Below, in pieces: positions 10,327 to 22,060 of a stretch of 64,000 nt of DNA. Positions within the stretch are counted from its first letter, which is position 1. Each line of letters opens with the position of its first letter. The translations under genes were made by a program, and so were the position numbers. A model generated the notes under the pieces. That model ran no database searches. It saw only the letters and a program-made list of their open reading frames with translations, and was not told the origin of the DNA. This DNA is from Limnephilus marmoratus (Eukaryota; Arthropoda; Insecta; Trichoptera; Limnephilidae): contig OU862915.1 of the NCBI GenBank assembly GCA_917880885.1, positions 38,696,676 to 38,760,675 on the forward strand, read 5' to 3'.

Positions 10327-11774
10327 CATATATTTTCGATCTATTTGTGAGAAATGCACGTGCGAACGCATGTGTGTGCGTGTGTACTACCAAAAGTTGA
10401 TAAAATACATTGTCGTAGACAACGAGTCTATGTGATGTGTTTCAGCTCGGTCAGGTGTCGTGAAGAGAGTTTATTTCCACTTCTAAGAATATGCATTCCC
10501 TTAAGAAAATAAAATTGTAAATCAAATAGATGTATTAAAAATACACTATATTGTTATATTAAAAAGACCTCATTAATTATTAGTAAGTAAGAAAATAAAG
10601 CTAATCATATTTAAAAAAGCTACTTTTACTTGTCATCGAAGTTAAGTCCATACTAAGAAGTCCTTTAGGATTCTTTGGGAATCTTATTTGTTGTTATTTT
10701 AATGCAGTATACATACATCTGCCGAACTACCGTGCCTTTATCAGCAGCATCCTTGGAGGCCTCGATTTATCCATCAAGTTGGTCCATTGTCGGAAGTTCT
10801 GCCCTTTGTTTCCCTAATTGTTATCCTGGGCAGAGTTGTGGGGTATAAACACACCTTTACCTGTATCCCGGGACATTCCGGCGTATCCCGGCACATCCTG
10901 ACACATCCCGACATCGTTTCCCGGGGCTTTAGTTCATGTTTACACACTCGGGGTGGCGTGCTGCACCGTAAACCATATAATTTATATTTCCCTCATTTTG
11001 CCTCATTTCCTCGCAGCCGCATAATTAATTTTAAATTGCTTTTTAATGAGAAAAGTCTTGCGGTTGGGCTCGATTAGCCTATATTGCTCATCAAGAAACT
11101 ATGCACACATTTTACGACGCTTTAAAAACTACTTTAATGTGTCTCTTTAAACGCTCTGTAAACAAAATTATTTGGCTCTGCTTTCTGATGGTAAAATTAT
11201 AATACAAATATGATGTTATTTTCCTTCGGAAATTATGAAAAACGAATGCGGTTGAAAAGTTTATAAGCCATTTTTGTGTGTTTATGTAAAAAAATGCTCT
11301 ATTTTACAATTGTAAAATTTTAATTTAAACATGATGACGTCTTTGAAAATTGAAAAAAAAATGTGACGGTTGAAGTCTCGCTAATTTTGACGATATTCCG
11401 GCTGACAAATGATATTACTTACAGTTACAGGGAGGTAATTTATTAAACTTTTTTTTTCAGCATTAACTATGCTAACACTTTCTAGGTATCTTGTTATGAA
11501 CAACTTTATTTTATGATGTGCAAATATTTAGTTTAGACACGTTCGCGGCACATTAAATTACTAGCGTTTTTAGAACTATCTTAAAATCGTACAAGATAAC
11601 CAAATCATACAGATATAAAATTAATTATGTAATAATGTAGGTGGGGGTAGTAGGGGGGGGGGTTTGCAGGAGGGAGGTTGGGAGGGTTAAAACCAGGTTG
11701 GTAAAGGTGGTTTACAGGGTGTTCCTAATAATACACTTTAAATAACACTGGTCAACACCTTTCAAATAGACATC
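10327..11774. other. Unassigned AT-rich sequence with small repeats
   Basis: No gene recognised. At 10862-10925 a short motif close to ATCCCGGCACATCC recurs four or five times. At 11642-11687 there is a strongly G-rich stretch with five separate runs of three or more G, capable in principle of G-quadruplex folding. Confidence 0.45.
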
Positions 11775-12185
11775 AATAATTAATTCGATTCGGGATGCGG
11801 GTAAGGATACCGCCGCTCGGGAACCATTTATTGGATAACCAAAATCCCTGCCACAGATCACCCCGAGAGGTTCACGACGTTTAGTGACTTAGCTAGGATG
11901 CCCGGGTTCATGTGTTGAGGTTAACCAGGTCTTGACGGCGCGTGCATCTACCCACCTACTGCATTGAGGGCCGGATCGGGAGAATAGTTGAGGGATACCG
12001 AACCTAGACCCCTCCAGCCGTTACTCCTGAACATATTAACCCCCAAATTTCTACCCACTCCTCATACGCTCTTACTTTCCATAACTTCCTCTCCTTCCTT
12101 TCACCAAAAAGACCCTCAACACATCAACCTTGAAGGATTTTGAGGGATTTATTTATCATGGTCTCCTGTGTAATTATATTTTTTG
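11775..12185 (+). mobile_element. SINE A copy 1
   Basis: Shows the SINE A order: a head with GGATACCGCCGCTCGGGAACC, the ATTTATTGGATAACC block, the CCCGGGTTCATG block, a GGGCCGGATCGGGAGA block, the C/T-rich 3' third and the terminal LINE K-like tail (decayed, ending near GGTCTCCTGTGTAATTA). No coding capacity. Confidence 0.75.
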
Positions 12186-12268
12186 TGGCACATCAGGTTT
12201 TGGACGGATTTTGATTTTCGTGCATTTTATTGTAATGCTAGTATCTACGCTTATTATATATATATATT

Positions 12269-13350
12269 ACTAGCTGACCCGACAAACGTTGTTCTGCCAT
12301 TTAATTTTTTTCTAGTGCATATTTTAGTTGTTAAATAAAAAATAACGATGTATTGTAAGTGTGTGGGGATGGGATCTATGACAGAAAGAGGAATGGAGCG
12401 CTGTAGAGGATGACCGCCAATAAAAATAGAAAAACACCAACTAAAGTAGGAAAATTAAATAAAGAAACTCAATATGAATTTCGAAGAGCAATTGAGTGTG
12501 CGACATTTTTTGTCAGTCCGTCTTTAGCCAACACAAATAACCTCGATGGTTTGCCCACGCGAGAACATGATGCCGAATGAAATGTCAAAATGACGTGACG
12601 CTTCTCGTGAATGTCTTACGCATGTGTGGATGAAAGTTCGATGTGGCGAATGTAGCGTCATCTGTCATTCAACACCATAAATAATTTCGTTCTCTTTGAA
12701 ATAATAATAATAATTTTTATTTTAGTAATTTTTACATTTAAGTTTACAAATTTCTAATTATATATAATATTTTATATTCACTATATTTTTTCAAGTTTTA
12801 TGTAGCTCCTACAATACATCTTGAACTTTCCAATTGGTGTGGACTTTAAAGTTTCTGGTAGTGTGTTGTATAACTTCATTCCCTTGTACAGTAAACTGTT
12901 CTGCGTATTCACTTTGTCCTTTTTTTTGTAGCCTAATTTCCTTGCACGTCCTCGGGTTATATCTGTGAATGTCCTTGTTGTATACAATTTTATTTGAGAA
13001 GTATTTTGGTAACCCGTTGTTCAATATTTTGTGGATAAATACCATCGTGTTCAAGGTCAGCATCTGTTTCACGGTTAACCAATTTAGTTCCTTTAACATT
13101 TTAATTATTTTTGAAAATCTATTTCGTCGAAGTATTATTCTCATTGCCCTGTTTTGGAGAATTTGTAACTTATTTTGTTCTCTTTCGTTACATAGGAAAA
13201 GTGTACTCGAGTATAATATGATGAAAGACGGTTAAATTTGTTCATACAAAACGACTAAAATCGCGATTAAAAATGGAAGGGTGAAGATGAAAGGGTTTAA
13301 ATTTGGGGTTATATGTGGTTTTGCTGCCAAATAAAAAAAAATTTAAAAAA
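12269..13350 (+). mobile_element. Interspersed repeat E, copy 2, interrupted
   Basis: Begins ACTAGCTGACCCGACAAACG and shares with copy 1 the blocks GAAAGTTCGATG, CATCTGTCATTCAACA and AAATCGCGATT. It is split at about 12700 by a LINE insertion and resumes at about 13223. Positions 12340-12600 are absent from copy 1 and are not recognised. Confidence 0.6.
12701..13222 (-). mobile_element. Jockey-like LINE 3' end inserted in repeat E
   Basis: C-terminal tail of a LINE ORF2 on the minus strand: LRRNRFSKIIKMLKELNWL, then N-T-M-V-F-I-H-K-I-L-N-N-G-L-P-K-Y, and after one frameshift Y-K-G-M-K-L-Y-N-T-L-P-E-T-L-K-S (12781-12987). The order is the standard end of jockey/CR1-type polyproteins. The 3' tail is an AAATTATTATTATT simple repeat at 12701-12720. 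It interrupts repeat E between GTTCTCTTTGAA and the AAAGACGGTTAAATTTG block. Severe 5' truncation leaves about 520 bp. Confidence 0.8.
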
Positions 13351-14250
13351 AAAACTTGTACACACTGTTAACAAATACAAACAAAATATAAGTCAATATT
13401 TTTCCTACAAATATAGCCTCATTTCTTACGGCCATACGGCTTTTAACGGCAGAGAACGTAGAGCCTCAGGCTGCTTTAAAATGCATTTCCCCTTTTTTCC
13501 TTTTACCCCCTCTATGGGAAGTTTGACCAACACGTTGTCCGTAAAGCTATGTCTTAGCCTGTCTAAGAGCCTGGTCCCAGATGGCTTGGCTTCGTACATC
13601 GTCTTAAAGGCTCTGCTCCCCGTTACTAGGTAGCGTGCTAGATTGGCTCTATTAGAGTTAAATTTTAAAATTAAAGTTTTTTTGAAGTGAAAACGTTTTT
13701 ACAACGGCTCTCTTACTAATGTGCCGCAAGAATTAGCAGTAAAATGCTCTTTGTTTAAAAAAGCAATATGCTTTAAAAAAACTACCATCGCGTCTGTAGG
13801 ATGTAAAATCAAAGACATTAGGTTCGGAGCTTAACTAAACCCTGCTGTCATTTCGGTTGATACTTATAGTTACTTGCTATAAAGCAGTTCTTGTTCAGTC
13901 GGTAATGAAGAGTGTTATTATGAGTCTTATTGTCGGTTCATGAGTTGTGGTGTTATTATTTTTTTAAACCCGTTGTTTTATAAATATAATAAATCCTTCT
14001 TCTTTCTAATTTGCAAACAGGGCAAGCAATTACTTTAAAAATTCTGCTGGTGTTCATGTAGGAAGCAATTAAAGTAGAAGTCATCATGAACATAAACGTT
14101 TTATTGTGAATGAACTCAAAATAATTAATATCCGTAGTTTTTTCTATTGAAAACTTTATTTCCTATTGTCGTCAAATATTTAATTATATCTCGTGGTCCA
14201 GGGGTTGTGGCGCCAAGTGGCGTATGTATTTTATAAATATATCATTATTG
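13351..14250. other. Unassigned sequence
   Basis: Nothing recognised. The 106-codon frame 13313-13633 has no known domain. Confidence 0.4.
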
Positions 14251-14369
14251 TCCGTTGCTTCTTGGTGTGCTTACGTCATCGAGCGCAAGCGGGGAGGGGG
14301 GTCAGATAAGAGTCTCTAAATTCAATCAGCAACTCCATAATGGAAAGTTTTACATACGTAATTCGTGCA

Positions 14370-14815
14370 TCATTGTAAATCTTGAGGTGTGGAAAAAAAG
14401 TATTAAATATCTCGGAGTAACCCTTGGCAGTATATTAACTTGGAAAATGCAGATCAATGGAACCCTATCCTCAGCAAATAAAATCCTTGCAGCCGTTTAA
14501 CCCATGTTATGCAAAAGGAATAAAAAAAAACTATCAACTAATAAGCTCCTAATTCATAAATCAACAATAAAGCCAAAACTAACTTGTGCAAGCCCCGTCT
14601 GGGCCAACGCTTCAGAGTCTTATTTAAAAGAAACTTCAAACATTCCAGAATAAAGCCATATGTATGCATAGCCCTGGGTGCCCCCAGATGGATAAGGGTA
14701 TCCCAACTCTACAAGATTCTGAAATACCCTTATTTAAAATATATATATCTTAAGTCTTGTGGAAACATTTTATGCGGTAATTCCACCCATGAAAATAAAC
14801 GTACACACCATACAT
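14370..14815 (+). mobile_element. Jockey-clade LINE fragment
   Basis: Contains I-K-Y-L-G-V-T-L-G-S-I-L-T-W-K (14400 onwards), then P-M-L-C-K-R-N, T-N-K-L-L-I-H-K-S, C-A-S-P-V-W-A-N-A-S-E-S and, after a frameshift, L-G-A-P-R-W-I-R-V-S-Q-L, the well-known region downstream of the RT domain in jockey-clade elements. At least two frameshifts and one stop (14498-14500) are present. It is a dead remnant lacking RT motifs and 3' tail. Confidence 0.8.
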
Positions 14816-16067
14816 AAAAAATGTAAACAAACCCTTCGTTAAGATTAACCTCATATTGCAGCCATGTCCCCTTGCAAATAATTTTTAACACAACAAAATA
14901 AACCATTTTTTTAACAACCATAATTTATAAATTCATGATGAAAGAGAAAGGGTCTCGGAGCCAAGTATACCATAATTACAAAAAGTCATCTTGAGGTGTT
15001 CTAAAAATTACAAAAAAATTGCGAAAATAGTAACGGTAGTATAGAAATACAACCCACCTTAATTTTTAAGGATCGTAAAAAGTCTGTGAAATTAATAAAC
15101 ATGGAGCAAGATCTTTTCTGCACTTCAAAAAAATGTACGTCATAATATCATAACAGGGAGTACTTCCGCGGTATCTTCTTGAATGTCCTCGACCTAATTT
15201 TCGAAATTACGAAGTGTTGCTTTCATAACGACTGTTGTTACAATTTGTCACTTTTAATAAGGTGTGCAAACATTAAGTGGACAAATAAATCAGAATTATT
15301 TAATAATAAAAATGATCTTGGTGAGACCACGGGAAAACTGCCATAAAAACTGTAAAATTCTCAAGTAGAATCGTTAAATTAGCATACAATATGCATTAGA
15401 CGCCGTGGCCTTACACCGCTAACGGTCCCTAACACCCTGCCCGTAGTGGTATTACATCGGTAAAGTTAAAAAATAACGTATTATTCGTAGCGTTAACGCA
15501 AGAAGGATAGCGTTATTATTGCCCTCCCTGGGTATCACATTAAATGTTTAATTTGTGGATTGAGCTAGCCGCTTTTATTGGAAATTTGAATATAGATGTT
15601 AAAATGTTTCAGAAAAAGTTGAAATTAATGTATAAAAAAGGTTTCGTCAACTCAATTGTTTTCTTGGTGGTTTTATTTTTTTGGCACTTCGCATTAAATA
15701 CAGCAATGTTTTCTCATCGATTTTTTATTGTTTGTTGGCGTCAGTCTCATTTTTTCTAGAGCACTATCTCTGGAATCTTTGCAATTGCAATGATTTTTGT
15801 CTTTAAAGAAATTTTCAAAAGTTCTTTTGGATATCTTTTAACTCAGCTATAGCGAACATCAACATTAGATTCAGTAATATTTTTTCATCGATGCTTGTTG
15901 TGTCGAGCATCTCAGGCATTCTAAAAATTTAAATTCTTCATTAGTTTGGAATTTCTTGGTAAATATAACTGTTTTCAGGCTACAATGCGTTTTCCGTTAC
16001 GATTAATGGAGCCTTAAAACCCTAAAATACCTACATATTTACTGTAATAAAGCAGACAAGATAACAG
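14816..16067. other. Unassigned AT-rich sequence
   Basis: About 1.25 kb with no recognised gene or repeat. Confidence 0.4.
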
Positions 16068-16571
16068 TTTAACCACTCAGATATTTTGCCATTGTGCAAA
16101 TTTTTTGTCTTAAACGAACTGTCAGATTTGTAAAAACTTTGTGTTATTTCTGCTTCGCAATTAAAGCTCTATAAATGAAATATTTCTGAGCGTAGCCAAA
16201 TACTAAAAACTGTTTTTGAAAGGTTATGAAATAAGCTTTCAAATTGTATTATTATAAATAAATATTAACATTTGTAAATATTAAAATATAAAATGCAAAC
16301 ACAAAAAAAACTATTTTATGCCATTTTACACGAGAATATTTAGTAAAAAATAAACAAAGTCTAACTGCGCGTAGGCTATTTGGCAGGTAACAAATGTTTC
16401 TACAAAATAAGTCTTTTTTATGTATTTCTATGTTCAACTTTGAATAGAGATGTGAAGTTGATATAATATGGATCTTCTATTTTTTATTTAGGGTTCTCAA
16501 ATAAGCTTATTGAACATGACTGCTATTGTTATATTGTCGTGCAAACAAGCTTAGGGGTCGCAGTGGTTAAA
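16068..16571 (+). mobile_element. MITE F, copy 1
   Basis: Non-coding element bounded by the inverted ends TTTAACCACT (16068-16077) and its complement AGTGGTTAAA (16562-16571). A clearly related sequence occurs at 28745-29349 with the same 3' end and the same internal blocks (AACTTTGTGTTATTTCTGC, TTTCTACAAAATAAGT, AACTTTGAATAGAGATGTGA). I could not find a convincing target duplication, so the superfamily is unknown. Confidence 0.6.
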
Positions 16572-17224
16572 ATAAATTAAGAGTCTATTATTTCTCATTA
16601 TTTTTCAAAACCGTGAAGTGAAAGATACAAGCGCGGGGACCAACATGTTAACGGACCGTAAAGTTAACCTTACGTAAGTTCCGCGTTTAATCGAGACTCT
16701 AATGATTTAAAAATAAATATAATAGCAAGAATTCTTTTGCCATTTCTATAAATACTATTCAAGCAAGCCAATTATAGAGTAAACAGAAAAATAAACGTCT
16801 TTCCTGAATACATTTCGAAGAATTTTAAAGAGATTCTGAAATCCACTGCATTCATTGCATCATTAGGAAAATCGAATTCGCATTAAATTATTGAAAAGGC
16901 TGTGGGAACGTACTAAAGGTATTAGGCGGTCTCATTATTTTTGGTGCTCAATAACTTCCAAGTCACTGAATTGAACGGGTATTCGGGAAATGACATCGAG
17001 TTCGTGATTGGAATAGAATTTTCTAAATGAATTTCTGATTGGAAGTAGCTGGGAAGTATATTTGAATTTATTAAGACAACTTTTTTGACCAGATAAGTAG
17101 TTTAAAAATAAAGCACCTATTAAGCCACGGAAAATAAAACAAACTTCTCAAAGAACACCATGAAAAGATCAATGCAATCAATCAACACCACATCAACACA
17201 CAACGCGTTGTTCTTATTTTATTT
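16572..17224. other. Unassigned AT-rich sequence
   Basis: No gene or repeat recognised. Confidence 0.4.
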
Positions 17225-17752
17225 TTCAGTTACAAAAACTCCACACAGGAGGCCCCGAGGAAACATCCTTCAGGGCCTAAGTCATCTTTCGGGCAGCTGT
17301 GTGTCCTGTTATGGAAAGGAAAGATAAGAAGTTCTGGATAGGAAAAAGGTATGAGGGGAGGGTAGGAATCAGAGGCCAGTGTGTCAAGGAGTGACGAACA
17401 TATGAATCCATCACTCTCACCACGGTACAACGCGATGGGTCAATAGAGTCCTGCTGGAGAGGTCAAAAGGTCTCCCTCAATTAGTCGCCTGCTCTCTACA
17501 CAGGAGTTCCTAGTGAAACAGGCACAAAACATCACCAATGTAATTTAATTAGTGAAGATGGATGTATAAAAACATGAAAATAAAAGTCCCTTCCGACTTA
17601 GCCCGCTACGCAGTAGGTGCTTAGAAGCATTAGCCGCCAAAACCCCTAACCCCCGTCAAGTCATCAAATGTATCGAACCACTTGGGGTGACTTACGGCAG
17701 AGATTATCTAATAAATAGTTCACGGGGCGGCGGTACCCACCTCCCAAATTGT
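17225..17752 (-). mobile_element. SINE A copy 2, with internal insertion
   Basis: Minus strand: head at about 17752 (TTTGGGAGGTGGGTACCGCC), then TCACCCCAAGTGGTTCG and a GCACCTACTGCGTAGCGGGC block; after about 110 bp of unrelated AT-rich sequence (17480-17590) it continues with the GGGAGACCTTTTGACC block and the tail GGGGCCTCCTGTGTGGAGTT at 17235-17255. Confidence 0.75.
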
Positions 17753-18254
17753 AAATTGAATTAAATGGTTCGTCTGAAGGTACTTTACCATTGTCACAAT
17801 ACAGGTACTAACGCAAAGTAATTAAATTATGTCATGAATCTACTGCATAATTTAGGAAATAATTATATTATTGACAGTACAGACAGGGGCCATTGCGATT
17901 CTATTTAAGGGAAAGGAATTAGTTAGTAGTTAACGATAACGTCGGTCATAATTATTATAAAGCTAAGGACGATTCTATATTCTTAATGGAATTGCCCCTG
18001 GGGTATTGAAAGCTTTACAAACTTTAATATTATTTGCACGTTATTAAATGCCATTCTTGACAATGTTTGAATTTTTTTTACTGCACTTGTTACTTATTAC
18101 TTTTATGTGCCCTCTATATTGTTTTATAATACATCAATATTTTAATCCAATGTTTTATAATGCACCTACCAATTATGTTAGTAATGTAATAAAACCTAAA
18201 AGCACAAATACGGTGTTAATCAATAAAATTTAAATAAACTAAATAAATTTTCCA
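17753..18254. other. Unassigned AT-rich sequence
   Basis: Nothing recognised. The 61-codon frame at 18048-18233 is hydrophobic but has no motif. Confidence 0.4.
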
Positions 18255-18575
18255 TTAACTTTGTGGTTTTGTTATCCATTTGTATAAATAAATGAAACAA
18301 TCTTTCTTTTATATATATAATAATATATTTTTTTTAATTGCTTAATAATAATGAGTCTATTATTAATTATTTATCTTTCAGTCCCAATTCCCTTTCACCA
18401 TGCGTTCTATCTCCTCCCCCAACTCCCCTACCCCCACCTCAACACAGAGTAATGTATTATGTTGTTGTTTTGAATGTTCTGACGAAGGAACGGTGGTTCT
18501 GAAGCCGTTCGGCGTATATAAAAAAATATTGTGGTTCAAACAAAAAAATATTGTTTTATTGAACAATACATTATA
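18255..18575. mobile_element. Penelope-like element remnant with inverted flanks
   Basis: The left part (18255-18300, TATAAATAAATGAAACAATC) matches 31520-31550 in the same orientation. The right part (18473-18575) matches 31535-31620 in the opposite orientation. The right part carries CTGACGA, the complementary arms GAACGG and CCGTTC, and a degraded GAAG in place of GAAA, i.e. a decayed hammerhead-like motif. A C-rich stretch (18410-18440) precedes it, as in the PLE at 41.7 kb. I read it as a rearranged PLE terminal region. Confidence 0.5.
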
Positions 18576-18599
18576 AATACACAATAAATTTTCCAATTA

Positions 18600-19262
18600 T
18601 TTTAAAATATTTCGAAAAATTCATCTCGAGAAAAGCTAGTGAGTAGTGTATTAGTGTCTACAAGTACTTCATAGGTTTCGTTGAAAAAATCGTTGAAAAA
18701 CAATCAAATTGTATTTGGTTTCTACTACTTGCTGGTGGCTTTTTATGTCATACCACCCAAACAACTATCGTCCCTTTTCCTCATTAGACACTTTTTGCTA
18801 TACACACACGCACACACAGCCCAAAAACGTATATTAGACAATACAATGTATATGCCACAATCCCATTAATTACAATGTCTACCTCTTCTTTAAATACCAT
18901 TATCATGAAATTTGTTTAAACGAGTTTAGTTTCTGTAATTAATTATTCTCCGTGTACAATAAATAATAGCGGAAGTACAATACTGTTCATGTTTAAACAC
19001 TAGATATCAATTGCTTGGTTTTACCTCCAACGAAAACAGTGACAGGTCGTCATGCAAAATAGTCGGAATAATGTTTACGCTTTTCCTACTTCATAATGTC
19101 TTAACAATATAACTACAAAGTGGGGTTAAATAAGACCAATTGAAACATTTTATTTTAGTAGTTACAACCAACTATAAAATAGCTTGAACCCATTTTAAAT
19201 TGGATCTGAGAAAAATATAAAAAGAATCGTTTAAAATCTAAAGAAAGAGGTGTTAAGTACCA
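18600..19262. other. Unassigned sequence
   Basis: Nothing recognised. Confidence 0.4.
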
Positions 19263-20190
19263 TTAGGTCCTTACATATGAAATTGGAGTTTTGTATGGGA
19301 GGAACATAAAGTCGATTTTTTTTAAATATAATGTATTTATTTAATCAAAGTATGTACCATTGCTATCTATGCACTTTTGCCATCTCATAGGTAGTTCTTT
19401 TACTAAAAAACCATTCGGACGGGAATCAATAAAATCTTTGAATGCGGTTTGGACTGCCCCATCGGACTTGAATTTTTCCTTTGCAAGAAGTTATCATATA
19501 AAATAAATTTTGAAAAAAATGGTTATCTGTTGGGGCAAGGTCCGGAGAGTACGGTGGATATCTTAGACATTCCAATTGAAGCTCCTCTAATTTGGTAGTC
19601 GTCTATTGTGCAGTGTGTGGTCTAGTGTTCTAACGCGCGTTTGTTGATTTGCTTCACTCAATTCGTGAGGTACCCACCTTTCAAGCTTTTTCACCTTCCC
19701 AATTTGCTTCAGATGGATTAAAACAGTTTTATCACTAACACCGCAGCCTGCAGCTAACTTGGACGTGGTTTGCAATGGATCTGCTTCCACAATAGCCTTC
19801 AATTCTTCATTATCAACTTTGGTCTCCGGCCGTCCACGGGACTTGTTCTGCAGGTCGAAATTTCCAGAACGAAAAACGCACTGTGTTTTCTTTTGCGGCA
19901 CCGTCGCCATACACATCAATAATCCTTCGAGCCGTTTCTGCAGCACTGGTGCCACGGTGGAACTCGTACTCGTAAATAAGGCGATATTTCACGTTTTCCA
20001 TTTTGTAAACTAAGTGACGCAAAGAAAAAAAACAAGTAAGGAAAACACAAATGAATTATAATTTTTGAAACACAAATACACGAGTAAAGAGCTGTATACA
20101 TTTGAATTTGGAATTCCTAACCAAAGAGAAGATATTTGAGATCAAAGTTGCCAGTACGCCAAAACGCCAATTTCATACGTAAGGACCTAA
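19263..20190 (-). mobile_element. Second mariner relative, internally deleted
   Basis: Inverted ends of about 30 bp: left TTAGGTCCTTACATATGAAA, right (complement) TTAGGTCCTTACGTATGAAA, both continuing ATTGGnGTTTTG. A TA dinucleotide follows the right end; the left TA is degraded. Transposase fragments read on the minus strand. At about 930 bp it is short for the family. Its ends differ from those of the 9372 element, so it is a separate mariner lineage. Confidence 0.85.
19587..20022 (-). pseudogene. Mariner transposase fragments
   Basis: On the minus strand, 20001 downwards begins M-E-N-V-K-Y-R-L-I-Y-E-Y-E-F-H-R-G-T-S, followed by A-R-R-I-I-D-V-Y-G-D-G-A and a W-K-F-R stretch (first helix-turn-helix). 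After a frameshift comes S-R-G-R-P-E-T-K-V-D-N-E-E-L-K, then T-T-S-K-L-A-A-G-C-G-V-S (second helix-turn-helix) and R-W-V-P-H-E-L-S-E-A-N. The catalytic core between this and the C-terminal region (around 19300-19560, with S-P-x-L-A-P-type and W-Q-K-C-I-D-type residues) is missing. The tail frame ends in L-H-N-R-R-L-P-N. At least two frameshifts make it non-functional. Confidence 0.75.
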
Positions 20191-20269
20191 TATAATTTCA
20201 AAAACATTACAAAATTAACATTTTAAAGCGTTTTTAAAAATGAGATAATTTTTTATTTTTTATTTTTTT

Positions 20270-20900
20270 ATTTTTTTTTTATTTCATGTATTTTTTATTA
20301 GTAACAGATATTTGTTTTTTTTTTGGCTACCACACTAGGCTAAGCCCGTGTTGTGGTAGTCGTACATTTAATATTTTAACATTTCAAAAAATATTACGAA
20401 ATACTTAAAACTAAAGAGAAAAAAAAAAGACCATATTTTAAAGAAAAGTAAAAATGAAAATTCAAATTCAAATTTTGAAATACAAAAATTAATAATAAAA
20501 ATTAAATGTTAAGAACTCAAGTGTTCTGTATAAATTAAAACATATAATTATATAAATCAAAATTAAAAACATATATAAATTTAGTGAAAAAACTAAGAGA
20601 AAAAAATAACAACATTTTAAAGTAAAATAGAAATACAAATGGAAATTAAAATTTTGAAATGCAAAAATTAATAATTAAAATGTAGTGTTAGAACTCATGA
20701 ATTCTTTAAAGTGCGTTCGTCCCCTTTCAAAAATCCAATGTTGTACACGTGTTATAAAAAGAGAATTAGAATTACTTGACTTTATGTCAGTACTCAGAGC
20801 ATTATATATTTTAGGAGCGATGAACCAGAATTGTCGTTAAGCGAATGAGGTGTTAGTTTTTGGGACCACGCAACTTAATAGTTTAGATAAGATAAGCAGA
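20270..20900 (-). mobile_element. LINE C-terminal fragment with tandem 3' UTR duplication
   Basis: On the minus strand 20880-20690 gives Q-F-W-F-I-A-P-K-I-Y-N-A-L-S-T-D-I-K, then L-F-I-T-R-V-Q-H-W-I-F-E-R-G, the standard C-terminus of CR1/jockey-type ORF2, with an in-frame stop just upstream. The following AT-rich segment is duplicated in tandem with a period near 180 bp (20395-20520 and 20580-20705). The end of the element may be the imperfect stem GGCTACCACAC / GTGTTGTGGTAGTC at 20323-20360 next to an A-rich tail. Confidence 0.6.
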
Positions 20901-21214
20901 TTTATACTAACAGCAATAAAGCTCCCGTCTAAATCGTGTTTCATTGATGTTAAACTTATCGATATTCAAAGTGATTCTTTTTAACAACATGACCGCTCTC
21001 CGGACTGGAATGACCGTTGGCAAGTTATTTTTGCAAGCCCGGAGATAAAACTATCGGTGACCGGAGACAACCACGGGGAACATAGAAATTAATGCTCTCT
21101 AAGATGTCCATTCTGGCAAATTTCATCTATAATATGATGAAATTTTTAACGCTCGACTTTCAAAACAAGGGCAAGGTCACTGTCGACAGTGTCAAAAATT
21201 TCTAAAGACTCTGC

Positions 21215-21650
21215 ATAAACTTCATCTAGTATTGAGTACATACACACACAGTGTATTTTTTATGTGAATACCTCTCAAAAGTACCGCTCTCGTCTGGAAC
21301 CATTCAGACCATAGCATCTCCAATTGGGGTATGTTGTGAGGCTTAAGGCAGTGGGAGGGGAAGGAGGTGGGGGAGTGGAAGGTAGGGAAGCACCTGGCTA
21401 TGCAAATCTGGTCACCAAACACGGTTGAAAGCCATTTCAACTAACGTTTCAAATATGAATAGTGGTCTTACACCAGGGCGATATTGAGAGGATCTTCCAC
21501 TCTGGAACATGCCGTAAATATACTGTATATTATTTTTAATGAATTAATTGTGAAATAACTTAAATAAGTTAAATAAAATTTATTTGCCCACGCCAGGATT
21601 GCTAGTTAAGAGCGTTCGTTACTCCTTGACCACGGAGGCCTTATTCAGAG
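21215..21650 (-). mobile_element. SINE C, copy 1
   Basis: Full-length-type copy read on the minus strand: tRNA-derived head at the right end (about 21580-21645), an A/T spacer, a CTCTGGAACATGCCGTAAAT-type core and a 3' end near 21260 (GTATTCACATAAAAAA on the minus strand). Blocks such as CCCCAATTGGGGTATGTTGT (complement) and CACCAAACACGG are shared with the copies at 36160, 37615, 43870 and 58988. Non-coding. Confidence 0.8.
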
Positions 21651-21835
21651 GAGAACGTATGGTTGAATAAAGCATGGTTGTGCCGAAATCAAGTAACAAG
21701 CCATCGTTAGTAAAAAAAACTACATTAAAATTATCTGAGTGTTTATTAAAAATAAATTTAATTTAATTCTTGTACAATAAAAACCTCAGTCTAATTTAAG
21801 GGTTAACCGTTATTTAACTTTGCGACTTTTCTCAC

Positions 21836-22060
21836 ATGTGCGCCTTTGCATGGCTGCGAGAGGAAATTATCACGTGTCGAGTTATCTCCCGCGCGCAAAA
21901 TGAATTATGTGTTCGAAGGCAGTTCTCCGGCGGGCGGAGACCTGAGAGCGGAGGGCGGAGGGCGGAGAGTGGAGGGCGGAAAGCGGAGAACGGAGAGGCG
22001 ACCAGGCAAATAATAACATCGCCCGCCCCGCACCGCCCTACCGTACCGAGACTGTGATAG
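21836..22060. other. GC-rich island with GGCGGA minisatellite
   Basis: An isolated GC-rich patch in AT-rich DNA, with a GGCGGAGAG-like repeat of six or so irregular units (21928-21999) and many CpG dinucleotides. The overlapping 73-codon frame is Arg/Gly-rich and repetitive, so I do not call it a protein. It could be the promoter or 5' UTR of a host gene. About 70 bp later a CTTGTAAGAATT sequence could serve as a splice donor. Confidence 0.35.
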
